A stretch of 64,000 bases of DNA from Desulfosarcina alkanivorans (lineage in GTDB: Bacteria; Desulfobacterota; Desulfobacteria; Desulfobacterales; Desulfosarcinaceae): assembly GCF_009688945.1 (NCBI RefSeq), contig NZ_AP021874.1:1488001-1552000 (forward strand). The letters run 5' to 3'. Of this stretch, positions 42,945 through 51,477 are shown one piece after another. The notes beneath the pieces were generated by a model, which saw only the letters and a list, made by a program, of their open reading frames with translations, did not search any database and was not told where the DNA came from. The translations under genes were made by a program, and so were the position numbers. How positions within the stretch are numbered: the stretch's first letter is position 1; each line of letters starts with the position of its first letter.

Positions 42945-43160
42945 TTATATGTCCAACGCCATCCACAATGCCAAAACGACGGCAAATCCCGATATTGCAA
43001 AGCCCACCGGCCAAAGAGAATCTATACCCAACGCCCCGCCTCCGGTTAATAAAAGCACTATCCCGAGCGGCCCTGCAACGTTTATGACCGACAACAAAAT
43101 CAATGCTCGTGGAACTTCGGCTTCAGGAAATTGCGCTAATAACGGGAACATTATCGACAT
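42945..43160 (-). CDS. possible two-helix small membrane protein
   Basis: A 71-residue ORF with two hydrophobic segments (ALILLSVINVAGPLGIVLLL and PVGFAISGFAVVLALWMALD) starting at ATG 43160. The overlapping plus-strand frame is polar and looks like its antisense shadow. There is no clear ribosome site upstream, so this is tentative. Confidence 0.4.
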   Translation of the reverse strand: MSIMFPLLAQFPEAEVPRALILLSVINVAGPLGIVLLLTGGGALGIDSLWPVGFAISGFAVVLALWMALDI

Positions 43161-43185
43161 TCATATATAGATAAAAAGGGAAGCC

Positions 43186-43596
43186 ATGAAACTACAAGAT
43201 CTTTGGGATATCTATCAATCTTACACGAAGGAAATGACCAAACAGTTGCGATATTTATCTGTCGCCGGCATTGCCATCTGCTGGGCCTTTAGAGCGCAGG
43301 ATGCTTTCAACACTTCAGGGCAATTAGACCTTCCGACACTTGTCGCTTTTGCAATGTTAATGTTTATAGTCTTTTTTCTTCTCGACATTACACAATATTT
43401 TACTGGTGCATTACTTCACCGTTTTTGGATATTTAAAGTCGAAGAATATAAATACCAGAACAATGAATGCCAGAATGACGAGTGTACGAAACCGCGCTGG
43501 CTGGACTATCCGGCGTACACACTTTTTCTATTAAAAACGGCAACGGCACTGATTGCCTTTTCTTTGGTGGCACGCTATTTTTATACGCTACTTTAA
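43186..43596 (+). CDS. membrane protein, unknown function
   Basis: A 136-residue protein with hydrophobic segments near residues 24-38, 49-72 and 110-130 and a central polar loop (EEYKYQNNECQNDECTK). AAAAGGGAAG precedes the ATG. AT-rich composition matches the surrounding island rather than the chromosome backbone. No family recognised; cargo of the AT-rich region is likely. Confidence 0.6.
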   Translation: MKLQDLWDIYQSYTKEMTKQLRYLSVAGIAICWAFRAQDAFNTSGQLDLPTLVAFAMLMFIVFFLLDITQYFTGALLHRFWIFKVEEYKYQNNECQNDECTKPRWLDYPAYTLFLLKTATALIAFSLVARYFYTLL

Positions 43597-43802
43597 TTAC
43601 AATTTACATTTTTAAAATTCGTAATAAAATATATGAGATGTTCCCGGACCGGCAACAGGGGACGACTGTCCGCCTGCTATCTTAAAGATACCTTCCTTGC
43701 ATTATTTAGTGTCGATCCAAAAATAACGGTTTTTCAATACCCTTACCTCCGGTTCTGTGTAACCGATTTGTGTAAGTCGATACGACGAGCCCCAAAACAA
43801 AA

Positions 43803-43839
43803 AACCCACCGGCATCTTTAGGAAGAAAACCGATGGGTT
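43803..43839 (-). terminator. rho-independent terminator of tRNA-Leu
   Basis: Read on the minus strand: AACCCATCGG, a 17-base loop, then CCGGTGGGTT and TTTTGTTTT. It lies eleven bases beyond the tRNA 3' end in the right orientation. Confidence 0.8.
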
Positions 43840-43849
43840 ATTGTTTGTG

Positions 43850-43936
43850 TGGTGCCGAAGGGGAGACTCGAACTCCCACCAGGGAACCCTGACTAGACCC
43901 TGAACCTAGCGCGTCTACCAATTCCGCCACTTCGGC
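43850..43936 (-). tRNA. tRNA-Leu (anticodon CAG)
   Basis: An 87-base class II tRNA including an encoded CCA. The acceptor pairs GCCGAAG with CTTCGGC plus discriminator A. The D-arm contains GGCGGAATTGGTAGACGC, and the anticodon stem CTAGG/TCTAG encloses loop TTCAGGG (anticodon CAG). A variable arm (TCAGGGTTCCCTG region) and the T-arm GGGAGTTCGAGTCTCCC follow. It reads leftwards, so its 3' end faces the AT-rich island. Confidence 0.95.
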
Positions 43937-43984
43937 ACGTTTCAGCCTGATTTCAAAAAGGTTGATTTCAAACTGAAGATGCAC

Positions 43985-44013
43985 TAACTATAGTTTTTTG
44001 TTTTTCGTGTCAA
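43985..44013 (-). promoter_or_regulatory. promoter of tRNA-Leu
   Basis: On the minus strand, a perfect TTGACA (44008-44013) is followed by an A-rich spacer and either TATAGT after 15 bases or TAGTTA after 17. The -10 lies about 50 bases upstream of the mature tRNA 5' end. Confidence 0.65.
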
Positions 44014-44042
44014 GCTCATTTTTTACGGTTAGCTGAAAGATC

Positions 44043-44990
44043 ATGAAAATAATACAAGACATCGAAACCATAAAAGAACCATTTAAATCCGCCGTAATTA
44101 CCATCGGCAACTTCGACGGCGTTCACCTCGGCCACCAGGCCCTTTTTCACGAGGTGATCGAAATGGCCGACAGCATGGACGGCACGGCCATTGCCATGAC
44201 CTTCGAGCCCCACCCCATCCGGGTCATCACGCAAAACGGACACCCCCCCCTGATCACGCTGGTCGAACAGAAAACGGAGCTGATCGGAAAGGCCGGCCTT
44301 GACGTGCTGATCTGCGTCCCCTTTACCATGGCGTTCGCCGCCTTGTCGGCGCGAACCTTTGTCGAGGACATCCTGGTCAAACGGATCGGCATGAAGGCCA
44401 TCATCGTCGGGCAGGATTATACCTTCGGCCACAAACGGGAAGGCAATGTGGCCCTGCTGCAGCAGTATGCCGATGAACTGGGCTTCAAAGTTGTCGTCGC
44501 GGACTGGATCCAGCCGCCCAAAGGAAACAACAACCGGATCAGCAGCACGGCCATCCGGAAGCTGGTCATGGACGGCCGGATGAAAAAAGCCGGCAAGATG
44601 CTGGGCCGCAACTACCAGATCCGCGGCACCGTGGCCCACGGCCGGGACCGGGGAGGAAAACTGCTGGGCATTCCCACGGCCAACATCAACCTTCACGATG
44701 AATTGTGCCCCAAGGTCGGCGTCTATGCCGTGATCGTCCATTACAACGGCAAACGCTACCAGGGGGTGGCCAACATCGGCTACAGTCCCACCTTCGACGA
44801 CCATATATTTACGGTGGAGGCCCATATCCTCGATTTCAAGGAGGATATTTACGGCCAGAAGATCATGGTCAACTTTGTCGAGCGGTTGAGGGACGAAAAA
44901 AAGTTTTCCGGCATCCATGAACTGATCGAACAGATCGACCTGGACATAGCCGATGCCCGCAAGATTCTGGCCCCCCACTTTGCATCCTGA
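44043..44990 (+). CDS. ribF: bifunctional riboflavin kinase / FAD synthetase
   Basis: A 315-residue RibF. The N-terminal nucleotidyltransferase domain has GNFDGVHLGHQALF (~residues 23-36) and the ISSTAIR loop (~165). The C-terminal flavokinase domain has GIPTANINL (~205) and VEAHILDF...YGQ. It makes FMN and then FAD from riboflavin and ATP. Length is standard. Gene content after it (def, fmt, rsmB) is ordinary housekeeping. Confidence 0.96.
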   Translation: MKIIQDIETIKEPFKSAVITIGNFDGVHLGHQALFHEVIEMADSMDGTAIAMTFEPHPIRVITQNGHPPLITLVEQKTELIGKAGLDVLICVPFTMAFAALSARTFVEDILVKRIGMKAIIVGQDYTFGHKREGNVALLQQYADELGFKVVVADWIQPPKGNNNRISSTAIRKLVMDGRMKKAGKMLGRNYQIRGTVAHGRDRGGKLLGIPTANINLHDELCPKVGVYAVIVHYNGKRYQGVANIGYSPTFDDHIFTVEAHILDFKEDIYGQKIMVNFVERLRDEKKFSGIHELIEQIDLDIADARKILAPHFAS

Positions 44991-45408
44991 TTCCAGCCCA
45001 CCCGATCGAGCCTGAATACCCGTTCAAGTCCGGCGTGACAAAATGGTGAGTTTTCTTTTCACCGTCGGACCTGCAGTTATCCGGCATCGCCATCTTTTTA
45101 ATTAGGATTTGATACCCTCGCAGAAGTCTTAATTCTGACGAATTCGTTAAAAAGCCGAGATCACCCGCCAACCACCAGACGGGACAGGAAGGCTTACCAA
45201 GACCGAGGAAGGGCTTACTGACGGTACGTCGCAAGGATGAGGGATGACGCGCAACCCAGATATCGGATTTTTTAAGGATCCGTCAGGAGGTCAACCGCGT
45301 TGCCCGTCCGACGGCCCTGAAAAAGATTCCGATCATTTGTTTGAAATTCGGCAACAATGCTTTATTATAAGTGGTTGAACAATGACCACAATGAAAGAGG
45401 TTGAACCC
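44991..45408 (+). other. spacer between ribF and def
   Basis: A 418-base gap. It contains an interspersed inverted-repeat element (45135-45285) and otherwise no gene. The sequence after 45300 turns AT-richer (TTTGAAATTCGGCAACAATGCTTTATTATAAGTGG), a plausible site for the def promoter. Confidence 0.5.
45135..45285 (+). repeat. interspersed inverted-repeat element, copy 2
   Basis: A 151-base element with ends CTGACGAATTCGTTAAAAAG... (45135 on) and ...GATATCGGATTTTTTAAGGATCCGTCAG (right end at 45285; here only its key parts are GATATCGG and CCGTCAG). The arms are inverted copies of each other over about 26 bases. Its left half shares TTCGT(T/A)AAAAAGCCG and ACCAGACGG-ACAGGAAGGC with copy 3. Confidence 0.85.
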
Positions 45409-45918
45409 GTGACGGTGTTAGACATACTTACCTATCCGGACAAGTTCCTGAAAAAGCAGACCGCAGCCGTCGAAAATATCGATGGCGCCCTGCAGACCGT
45501 TTTCGACAACATGGCCGCCACCATGTACCAGGCCCCTGGTATTGGCCTGGCTGCGCCCCAGGTGGGCATCGGCCAGAGTTTCGTCATTTACGACATCGCG
45601 CCCAGAGAGGAGGGGCACGACCTCCAGGTGCTGGTCAACCCGAAGATCATCACCAGCGAAGGTGAAATCATTTCGGAAAACGAAGGCTGCCTGAGCGTCC
45701 CTGAATTCCGGGCGGACGTCAAACGGGCCGAACGCATCCTCGTGGAAGGGGTGGATCGGGACGGCAACCCCCTGAGATTCGAGGCCGACGGGATGCTGGC
45801 CATCGTTATTCAGCACGAGCTCGACCACCTCGACGGCACCCTTTTTATTGATCATATCAGCGCCTTGAAGCGGCAGATGTACAAACGTCGGGTAAAAAAG
45901 GAGATGAAGCAGCGGTGA
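45409..45918 (+). CDS. def: peptide deformylase
   Basis: A 169-residue metallo-deformylase with the three signature motifs GIGLAAPQVG (~residues 43-52), ENEGCLSVPE (~88-97) and IQHELDHLDG (~131-140), whose Cys and two His bind the metal. It removes N-formyl groups from new proteins. GTG at 45409 (VTVLDILTYPD) gives the usual N-terminus and has AGAGG ten bases upstream; the ATG at 45382 lacks a ribosome site. It overlaps fmt by four bases. Confidence 0.95.
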   Translation: MTVLDILTYPDKFLKKQTAAVENIDGALQTVFDNMAATMYQAPGIGLAAPQVGIGQSFVIYDIAPREEGHDLQVLVNPKIITSEGEIISENEGCLSVPEFRADVKRAERILVEGVDRDGNPLRFEADGMLAIVIQHELDHLDGTLFIDHISALKRQMYKRRVKKEMKQR

Positions 45919-46856
45919 TCCGGCCATTGAAAATCGTTTTCATGGGCACGCCCGATTTTGCCGTGCCGCCGCTACAGGCCCTGCATGACAGCCCCCATGA
46001 GGTGCTGGCGGTGGTCACCCAACCCGACCGCCCCAAAGGCAGGGGCCGCAAGCTGACCCCGCCGCCGGTCAAACAGACGGCCCTGGCCTGCGGCTATCCG
46101 GTGCTGCAGCCGGAAACCGTGCGAACGGAGGCGTTTCACCGGCAATTGGCCGAGCTGGCACCGGACCTTTTCGTCGTGGTGGCCTTCGGGCAGATTCTGC
46201 CCCAGCGTCTGCTGGACATCCCCCCACAGGGCGCCATCAACGTGCACGCCTCCCTGCTGCCCCGCTACCGCGGCGCGGCCCCCATCCAGTGGGCCATCAT
46301 CAACGGGGACCGGGAAACCGGCGTGACCACCATGATGATGGACAAGGGCATGGATACCGGTGATATCCTGCTGGTGGAAAAGACCGCCATCGGGCCCGAC
46401 GACACCGCCGCCGATCTTCACGACCGGCTCAGCGACATGGGCGCACGAACGCTGGTGCGGACCCTGGAAAAACTGCAGGACGGCAGTTTGGAGCGGACCG
46501 CACAAGATCACGCCAGGGCGACCCATGCCCCCATGCTGAAAAAAAAGGACGGCGAGATCGACTGGTCCATGCCGGCTGAACGGATCGAGTGCCTGATCCG
46601 GGGCATGACCCCCTGGCCGGGGGCCTTCACCTTCAGCGACGGCATGCGCCTGAAAATCTTCAAGGCCTGCGTTCTGGAACGCGATATCAGCGTTCCGCCG
46701 GGCACCATCCTCGAATGCTTTCCCGGAGAGCTCCGGGTGGCCACCGGCCATTCGGCACTGGCCGTCCAGGAAATCCAGGGGGCCTCGGGCAAGCGCCTGC
46801 CCATCGACGATTTTCTGTGCGGCTGCCGGCTGCCCGACGGGGCCTGCCTGGGCTGA
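45915..46856 (+). CDS. fmt: methionyl-tRNA formyltransferase
   Basis: A 313-residue enzyme that formylates Met-tRNA(fMet) from 10-formyl-THF. Motifs: FMGTPDFAVPPL (N-terminus), VVVAFGQILP (~residue 90), NVHASLLPRYRGAAPIQWAI with the catalytic Asn-His pair (~108) and MDKGMDTGDIL, followed by the tRNA-binding C-terminal domain (MTPWPGAF). The GTG start overlaps the def stop (GTGA), the classic def-fmt coupling. Confidence 0.96.
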   Translation: MIRPLKIVFMGTPDFAVPPLQALHDSPHEVLAVVTQPDRPKGRGRKLTPPPVKQTALACGYPVLQPETVRTEAFHRQLAELAPDLFVVVAFGQILPQRLLDIPPQGAINVHASLLPRYRGAAPIQWAIINGDRETGVTTMMMDKGMDTGDILLVEKTAIGPDDTAADLHDRLSDMGARTLVRTLEKLQDGSLERTAQDHARATHAPMLKKKDGEIDWSMPAERIECLIRGMTPWPGAFTFSDGMRLKIFKACVLERDISVPPGTILECFPGELRVATGHSALAVQEIQGASGKRLPIDDFLCGCRLPDGACLG

Positions 46857-46901
46857 TCCTGACCACGACGGTTTACGAGTTTATCCACCTTGCATACAAT
46901 C

Positions 46902-48278
46902 ATGGCCAAAACCGACCGAGCCCTCACCGATCCCCGGGCCGCAGCCCTTATGGTACTCGACCGGCTGGACCGGCGCCCGTCGCCCCTGGACGCCGCGCTC
47001 GACGAAACCGCACCCCTGACGGCGGGCCTCTCCCGCCGTGACCGGGCCCTGTTCAACCAGCTGGTATACGGGACGCTGCGCTGGCGGCTGCGGCTGGATG
47101 CCGTGGTTGCCGCCTATGCCGACCGCCCCCTGAAAAAGATTTCCCCGTCGATCCTCAACATCCTGCGGATCGGCCTCTACCAGATCCTGTTCATGGACCG
47201 GATCCCGGCATCGGCGGCCGTCAACACGGCGGTCAACCTGGCGCGCAGCGGCAGGGCGGCCAAGGCGGCCGGTTTCGTCAACGCCCTGCTCAGGAATGCC
47301 CTGCGGTCACCCGGGCGGTTTGCCCTTCCCGACGCCGGGGCCGCGCCGGTGGATCATGCCGCCATCGCCAAATCGTTTCCCCGCTGGCTGATCCGCCGCT
47401 GGATCGACCGGATGGGTCCTGCCGGCACCGACCGTCTGTGTGATGCCATGAACGACATCCCGCCCATCACCCTGCGCTGCAATGCCCTTAAAAACAGCCT
47501 GCCGGAACTGGTCGAGGCGCTGGCCGACCAGGCAGAGGGCGTCGCGGCGGTGGACGATGTGCCCGGTGCGCTAAACCTGGTCCGGCCCCGATGCCCCATC
47601 CCGGAGATGGCGGCCTTTGTGGACGGCCGGTTTGCGGTCCAGGACGCCGCCGCCCAGCTGGTTTCGCTGCTGCTGGCGCCCAGGCCGGGAGAGACCGTGC
47701 TGGACGCCTGTGCCGGACTGGGGGGCAAGACCACCCATCTGGCCCAGCTGATGACCAACCGGGGCGCCATCCTTGCCATGGATCACGCCGATTCCAAGCT
47801 GGTCCGCCTTGAGGAAGAGGTCCGGCGGCTGGGCGTGTCAATCGCGGGCACCCGCCACGCCGACCTGAACCGGCCGCTGGATCCCCGGTCGTTTCCCCGC
47901 TTCGACCGGGTTCTTCTGGATGCCCCCTGCTCGGGCCTGGGCGTACTGCGCCGCAACCCCGACGCCAAATGGTCATCCCAGAAAAAGGATGTGGCCCGCT
48001 TTGCCACCCGGCAGGCGCGGTTTCTCGACCACCTCGCCCCGCTGGTCAGGAAAAGGGGGCTGCTGGTGTATGCCGTCTGCAGTATGGAGCCCGAAGAAAA
48101 TACAGGCGCGGTCAGGACCTTTTTGAAAAACCATCCAAATTTTGTTATAAGCGATCCCCAAACCATAGAGGAGAAAACCGTGCATCCGTTTCTGGACCAG
48201 GACGGATTTCTCAGGACCTTTCCCCATGTCCATCACATGGACGGCTTTTTCGCAGCACGATTCAGACGCATCTACTGA
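46902..48278 (+). CDS. rsmB: 16S rRNA (cytosine-967-C5)-methyltransferase
   Basis: A 458-residue protein with an N-terminal NusB-like RNA-binding domain (residues ~1-140) and a C-terminal SAM methyltransferase. It has SAM loop LDACAGLGGKTTHLA (~residue 267), DAPCSGLGVLRRNPDAKW with one catalytic Cys (~340) and VYAVCSMEPEEN (~390). The ATG at 46902 is preferred to an in-frame TTG 12 bases upstream. Only 14 bases separate it from gspF. Confidence 0.94.
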   Translation: MAKTDRALTDPRAAALMVLDRLDRRPSPLDAALDETAPLTAGLSRRDRALFNQLVYGTLRWRLRLDAVVAAYADRPLKKISPSILNILRIGLYQILFMDRIPASAAVNTAVNLARSGRAAKAAGFVNALLRNALRSPGRFALPDAGAAPVDHAAIAKSFPRWLIRRWIDRMGPAGTDRLCDAMNDIPPITLRCNALKNSLPELVEALADQAEGVAAVDDVPGALNLVRPRCPIPEMAAFVDGRFAVQDAAAQLVSLLLAPRPGETVLDACAGLGGKTTHLAQLMTNRGAILAMDHADSKLVRLEEEVRRLGVSIAGTRHADLNRPLDPRSFPRFDRVLLDAPCSGLGVLRRNPDAKWSSQKKDVARFATRQARFLDHLAPLVRKRGLLVYAVCSMEPEENTGAVRTFLKNHPNFVISDPQTIEEKTVHPFLDQDGFLRTFPHVHHMDGFFAARFRRIY

Positions 48279-48292
48279 CAGGAGAAGACGCC

Positions 48293-49519
48293 ATGCCCGT
48301 TTACGATTACCAGGCTCTGGACCCCAAGGGGAAAACCGTCACCGGCATCATCGACGCCGACGGTGCGCAGGCCGCCCGCCATAAAATCCGTGCCCTGGGC
48401 AGTTTTCCCGTGCGGGTCAAAGAGGTCACGGGGAGCGAAAGCAGCAAGGAGACCCGCGGCGTCTCCGTCAAGGGCCTGTTCAGCCGGGTCACACCGGCCC
48501 AGGTCAGCCTGTGGACCCGCCAGCTGGCGACCCTGACCGGAGCCGGGTTCCCGCTGGTGTCCGCCCTGACCACCCTGGTTTCCCAGGCCAAGACCCAGGG
48601 GTTCACCAAGATTGCCGCCCGTATCAAGGACTCCATTGTGGAGGGCAACAGCTTTGCGTCGGCCCTGACCCTCTACCCGTCCGTTTTTTCCCAGATTTAC
48701 ATCAACATGGTACGCGCCGGTGAGACCTCGGGGACCCTGGAAATCGTCCTCCAGCGGCTGGCGGACATCATGGAAAAACAGCAGGAACTCAAATCCCGGA
48801 TCCAGACCGCCATGGCCTATCCGATCCTCATGACCGTGATCGGCACCCTGGTGCTCTTTTTCCTGATGACCTTCGTGGTCCCCAATATCACCACCATTTT
48901 CGAGGACATGAACCAGGCCCTGCCGGCCCCGACCCGGTTTCTGATTGCCGCCAGCGAAATCTTCAAAGACTACTGGTGGCTGATGGTGGTCGCCATGGTC
49001 GCCGCCCTGGTGGCGTTGAAGATGTTCAGGAAAACGGAACGCGGGCAGGCCACCACCGACCGGTTGATGCTCCGGGTTCCCATCGTGGGCTCCATGCTGA
49101 GAAGAATTGCCGTCGCCCGGTTTTCCCGGACCCTGGCATCGCTGCTTGAAAACGGCGTGACCATGCTGCCGGCCCTGGAAATCGTCAGAAACGTCACCGG
49201 CAATGTGGTCATCTCCAGCCTCATCGAAAATGCATCCGGCGACGTCGAACGGGGCCAGGGTCTGGGGCAGTCACTGGCGGCCGACGCGGTCTTTCCCGAC
49301 CTGGCCGTTCAGATGGTGCAGGTGGGAGAGCAAAGCGGCGAGCTGGAATCCATGCTCTACAAAATTGCCGAGGTTTATGAAAACGAGGTCGAGTCATCGA
49401 TCATGAGCATGATGGCCATGCTCGAGCCGGTGATGATCCTGGTCATGGCCGTGGTGGTGCTCTTTATCGTGCTTTCCATCTGCCTGCCCATATTTGAAAT
49501 GAATCAGCTGGTGGGATAG
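48293..49519 (+). CDS. gspF: type II secretion inner-membrane protein GspF
   Basis: A 408-residue polytopic protein with two repeated T2SSF domains (about residues 70-195 and 275-400), each ending in hydrophobic segments (ILMTVIGTLVLFFLMTFVVP; MILVMAVVVLFIVLSICLPI). It starts MPVYDYQALDPKGK, the standard GspF opening. It sits in the inner-membrane platform and contacts the GspE ATPase. AGGAGAAG precedes the ATG. It is unusual as first gene of the operon: in many clusters gspE precedes gspF, but here gspE is last. Confidence 0.95.
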   Translation: MPVYDYQALDPKGKTVTGIIDADGAQAARHKIRALGSFPVRVKEVTGSESSKETRGVSVKGLFSRVTPAQVSLWTRQLATLTGAGFPLVSALTTLVSQAKTQGFTKIAARIKDSIVEGNSFASALTLYPSVFSQIYINMVRAGETSGTLEIVLQRLADIMEKQQELKSRIQTAMAYPILMTVIGTLVLFFLMTFVVPNITTIFEDMNQALPAPTRFLIAASEIFKDYWWLMVVAMVAALVALKMFRKTERGQATTDRLMLRVPIVGSMLRRIAVARFSRTLASLLENGVTMLPALEIVRNVTGNVVISSLIENASGDVERGQGLGQSLAADAVFPDLAVQMVQVGEQSGELESMLYKIAEVYENEVESSIMSMMAMLEPVMILVMAVVVLFIVLSICLPIFEMNQLVG

Positions 49520-49760
49520 CTAAAAATTCTCTGGTTTCGGGTTGGTGGTTTCGGGCTGGCCGGACGGGTCATGGAGAGCAAACGCAATTCGGCGTCGGCG
49601 GTCGACCGCCCCCCGGACCACTGATACGGCAGGCCGATGATTACCATTTGGTAACCATCCCGCCGCTTGATTGTTATTACGCATTGCGCTAATATCCGCT
49701 GGTAAACAATGATCGACAGACGGCGCCCCCCGGACGCCACCATGGAGGCATGGAGAGATT

Positions 49761-50216
49761 ATGAAGCGCGCGTTACCGCATGCTGTGCAAAAAGACAGCG
49801 GTTTTACCCTGATCGAGCTGATGGTGGTCATTGTTATTCTCGGCATTCTGGCCGGCCTGATCGTTCCCCGCATCATGGGCCGCCCGGAGCAGGCCAAACA
49901 GCTCAAGGCCAGGATGCAGATCGAAAGCATTTCAACGGCCCTGAAGCTGTATAAGCTGGACAACGGCATGTACCCCACAACCGAACAGGGGCTGCAGGCG
50001 CTGGTGGAGCAGCCCTCTTCCGGAAACGCCCCCACCAAATGGCGCAAAGGCGGATACCTTGAAAAGGGCAAGGTTCCCAAAGATCCCTGGGGCAATGATT
50101 TTATCTACCTGAGCCCCGGTATCCATGATGATTTCGACATCATCGCCTACGGCGCCGACGGGGCGGCCGGCGGAGAAGACAAATACGCGGATATCAACAG
50201 CTGGGAATCCGAATAG
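49761..50216 (+). CDS. gspG: type II secretion major pseudopilin GspG
   Basis: A 151-residue pseudopilin with a 13-residue basic leader ending SG before FTLIELMVVIVILGILAGLI, ready for cleavage and N-methylation by the prepilin peptidase. The C-terminal globular domain has MYPTTEQGLQALVEQP and DPWGNDFIYLSPG, and ends in Asp-rich GADGAAGGEDKYADINSWE, the calcium-binding region of GspG. It forms the body of the secretion pseudopilus. Confidence 0.96.
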   Translation: MKRALPHAVQKDSGFTLIELMVVIVILGILAGLIVPRIMGRPEQAKQLKARMQIESISTALKLYKLDNGMYPTTEQGLQALVEQPSSGNAPTKWRKGGYLEKGKVPKDPWGNDFIYLSPGIHDDFDIIAYGADGAAGGEDKYADINSWESE

Positions 50217-50251
50217 CCCGGGGCCCATCCGCCGCCCGATCGGTTTTCCGG

Positions 50252-50421
50252 GACGGTTCGTAAAAAAGCCGGGATCTCCCGCGAAACACCAGACGGCACA
50301 GGAAGGCGTGCGATTCCCGAAAATACCGCTGTCGCGGGCACCGCAGCCAGCGCACGCAGGTTACGCCGTAGTGACGGGGAATGAAGCCCGACGCAGATAT
50401 CGGCTCTCATACGAACCCGTC
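50252..50421 (+). repeat. interspersed inverted-repeat element, copy 3, inside the secretion operon
   Basis: A 170-base element: left arm GACGGTTCGTAAAAAAGCCG (50252-50271), right arm ending CATACGAACCCGTC (50408-50421). The inverted complement of the right arm, GACGGGTTCGTATGAGAGCC, matches the left arm closely. It separates gspG from gspH and provides an ATG at 50381 in frame with gspH that I consider false. Confidence 0.85.
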
Positions 50422-50464
50422 AATCTTGCCGCCGATACCCGATTCAGGATCACCCGACGCGCCC

Positions 50465-51046
50465 ATGACCGACCCCACATGCCAAGACAGGACATCGAGC
50501 CCGCCCGCCGTTCACCCGCAGGCATCCGCAGACGACCCGTCGAAAATTAAGTGTCCGGGAGACCGGGCCTTCACCCTGGTGGAAATGATCGTCGTGACCG
50601 CCCTGATCAGCATCATGCTGGTGGTGGCCATCCCCCGCCTGGATGGCGGCCTTTTTTCCGACGGCGGCGACGAAACCGCCCGCTGGATCATCGCCAATGT
50701 CCGCCGCCTCAAGGAAACGGCCATCGTGGATCAGAAAGTCTACCAGCTCAACGTGTCGCCCGATGTCCGACGGCTCTGGGTCACCGAAGCCGGCATGCCC
50801 GATGATGACGCCGAGGCCGCCCGCGAGGACGGCTACCTGCTGCCCCGCGGGGTGACCATCGACCACGTCGCCTTTTCACAGACCGAACGGTTTACCAGCG
50901 GCACCATCCCCATCGGCTTTTATCCAAGGGGCTTCAGCGACAAAGCCGTCATCCGCATCAGAACCGGCGACGGGGACCGGCTGGCCTTTTTCATCGAACC
51001 GTTCCTGCCCGGCGCCCGCATGGTCATGGGCAGCGAGGGGTGGTAA
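50465..51046 (+). CDS. gspH: type II secretion minor pseudopilin GspH
   Basis: A 193-residue pseudopilin (from ATG 50465) with hydrophobic N-helix FTLVEMIVVTALISIMLVVA and a GspH-like beta domain. Two oddities: the leader is long (35 residues) and the residue before the Phe is Ala (GDRA-FTLVE) where prepilin peptidase usually needs Gly. The frame continues upstream to 50381, but that part is repeat sequence. Position between gspG and gspI supports the assignment. Confidence 0.85.
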   Translation: MTDPTCQDRTSSPPAVHPQASADDPSKIKCPGDRAFTLVEMIVVTALISIMLVVAIPRLDGGLFSDGGDETARWIIANVRRLKETAIVDQKVYQLNVSPDVRRLWVTEAGMPDDDAEAAREDGYLLPRGVTIDHVAFSQTERFTSGTIPIGFYPRGFSDKAVIRIRTGDGDRLAFFIEPFLPGARMVMGSEGW

Positions 51047-51048
51047 CC

Positions 51049-51477
51049 ATGGCCCCGGCCCGCCATCGACGTCGTCGTTTCGGTGTATCCGGCAACCAGC
51101 GACCGGACAGGGGGTTCACCCTCATGGAAGTCATGGTGGCCCTGGCGGTGGTGGCCATCGCGCTGACCGCGGTTTATCGCATGCACAGCCAGACCCTGTT
51201 CATGGATGCCAGGGGCCGTTTCGACACGGTGGCGGCCATGCTGGCCCGCCAGCAGCTGGCCGTCGTGGACACATCAGACATCAACGACCTTACCAGTGAC
51301 AGCGGCGATTTCGGCAGCGACCATCCCGGTTACACCTGGCGGATGGAAACCGAGGAGGTGCTGTCCGACCTGCTGGTCGAGGATGGGCCGACACTCAAAC
51401 GGATCACCATTACCGTCAGCTTCAACCAGGGGGAGTCCAATTTCGGCCTGACCACCTACAGGCACCTGTATGAATAG
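51049..51477 (+). CDS. gspI: type II secretion minor pseudopilin GspI
   Basis: A 142-residue pseudopilin: basic leader, then RG before FTLMEVMVALAVVAIALTAV with the conserved Glu5. The C-terminal half (ARQQLAVVDT...YTWRMETEEV...ITITVSF) follows the GspI pattern. It nucleates the pseudopilus tip with GspJ and GspK. ATG at 51049 is chosen over a GTG nine bases earlier. It overlaps gspJ by eight bases. Confidence 0.92.
   Translation: MAPARHRRRRFGVSGNQRPDRGFTLMEVMVALAVVAIALTAVYRMHSQTLFMDARGRFDTVAAMLARQQLAVVDTSDINDLTSDSGDFGSDHPGYTWRMETEEVLSDLLVEDGPTLKRITITVSFNQGESNFGLTTYRHLYE

Noticed and set aside
42853-43170. Plus-strand frame of 105 codons rich in Asn, Pro and Ser
   Set aside because: Its composition is what the antisense of the hydrophobic minus-strand ORF at 42945-43160 would give.
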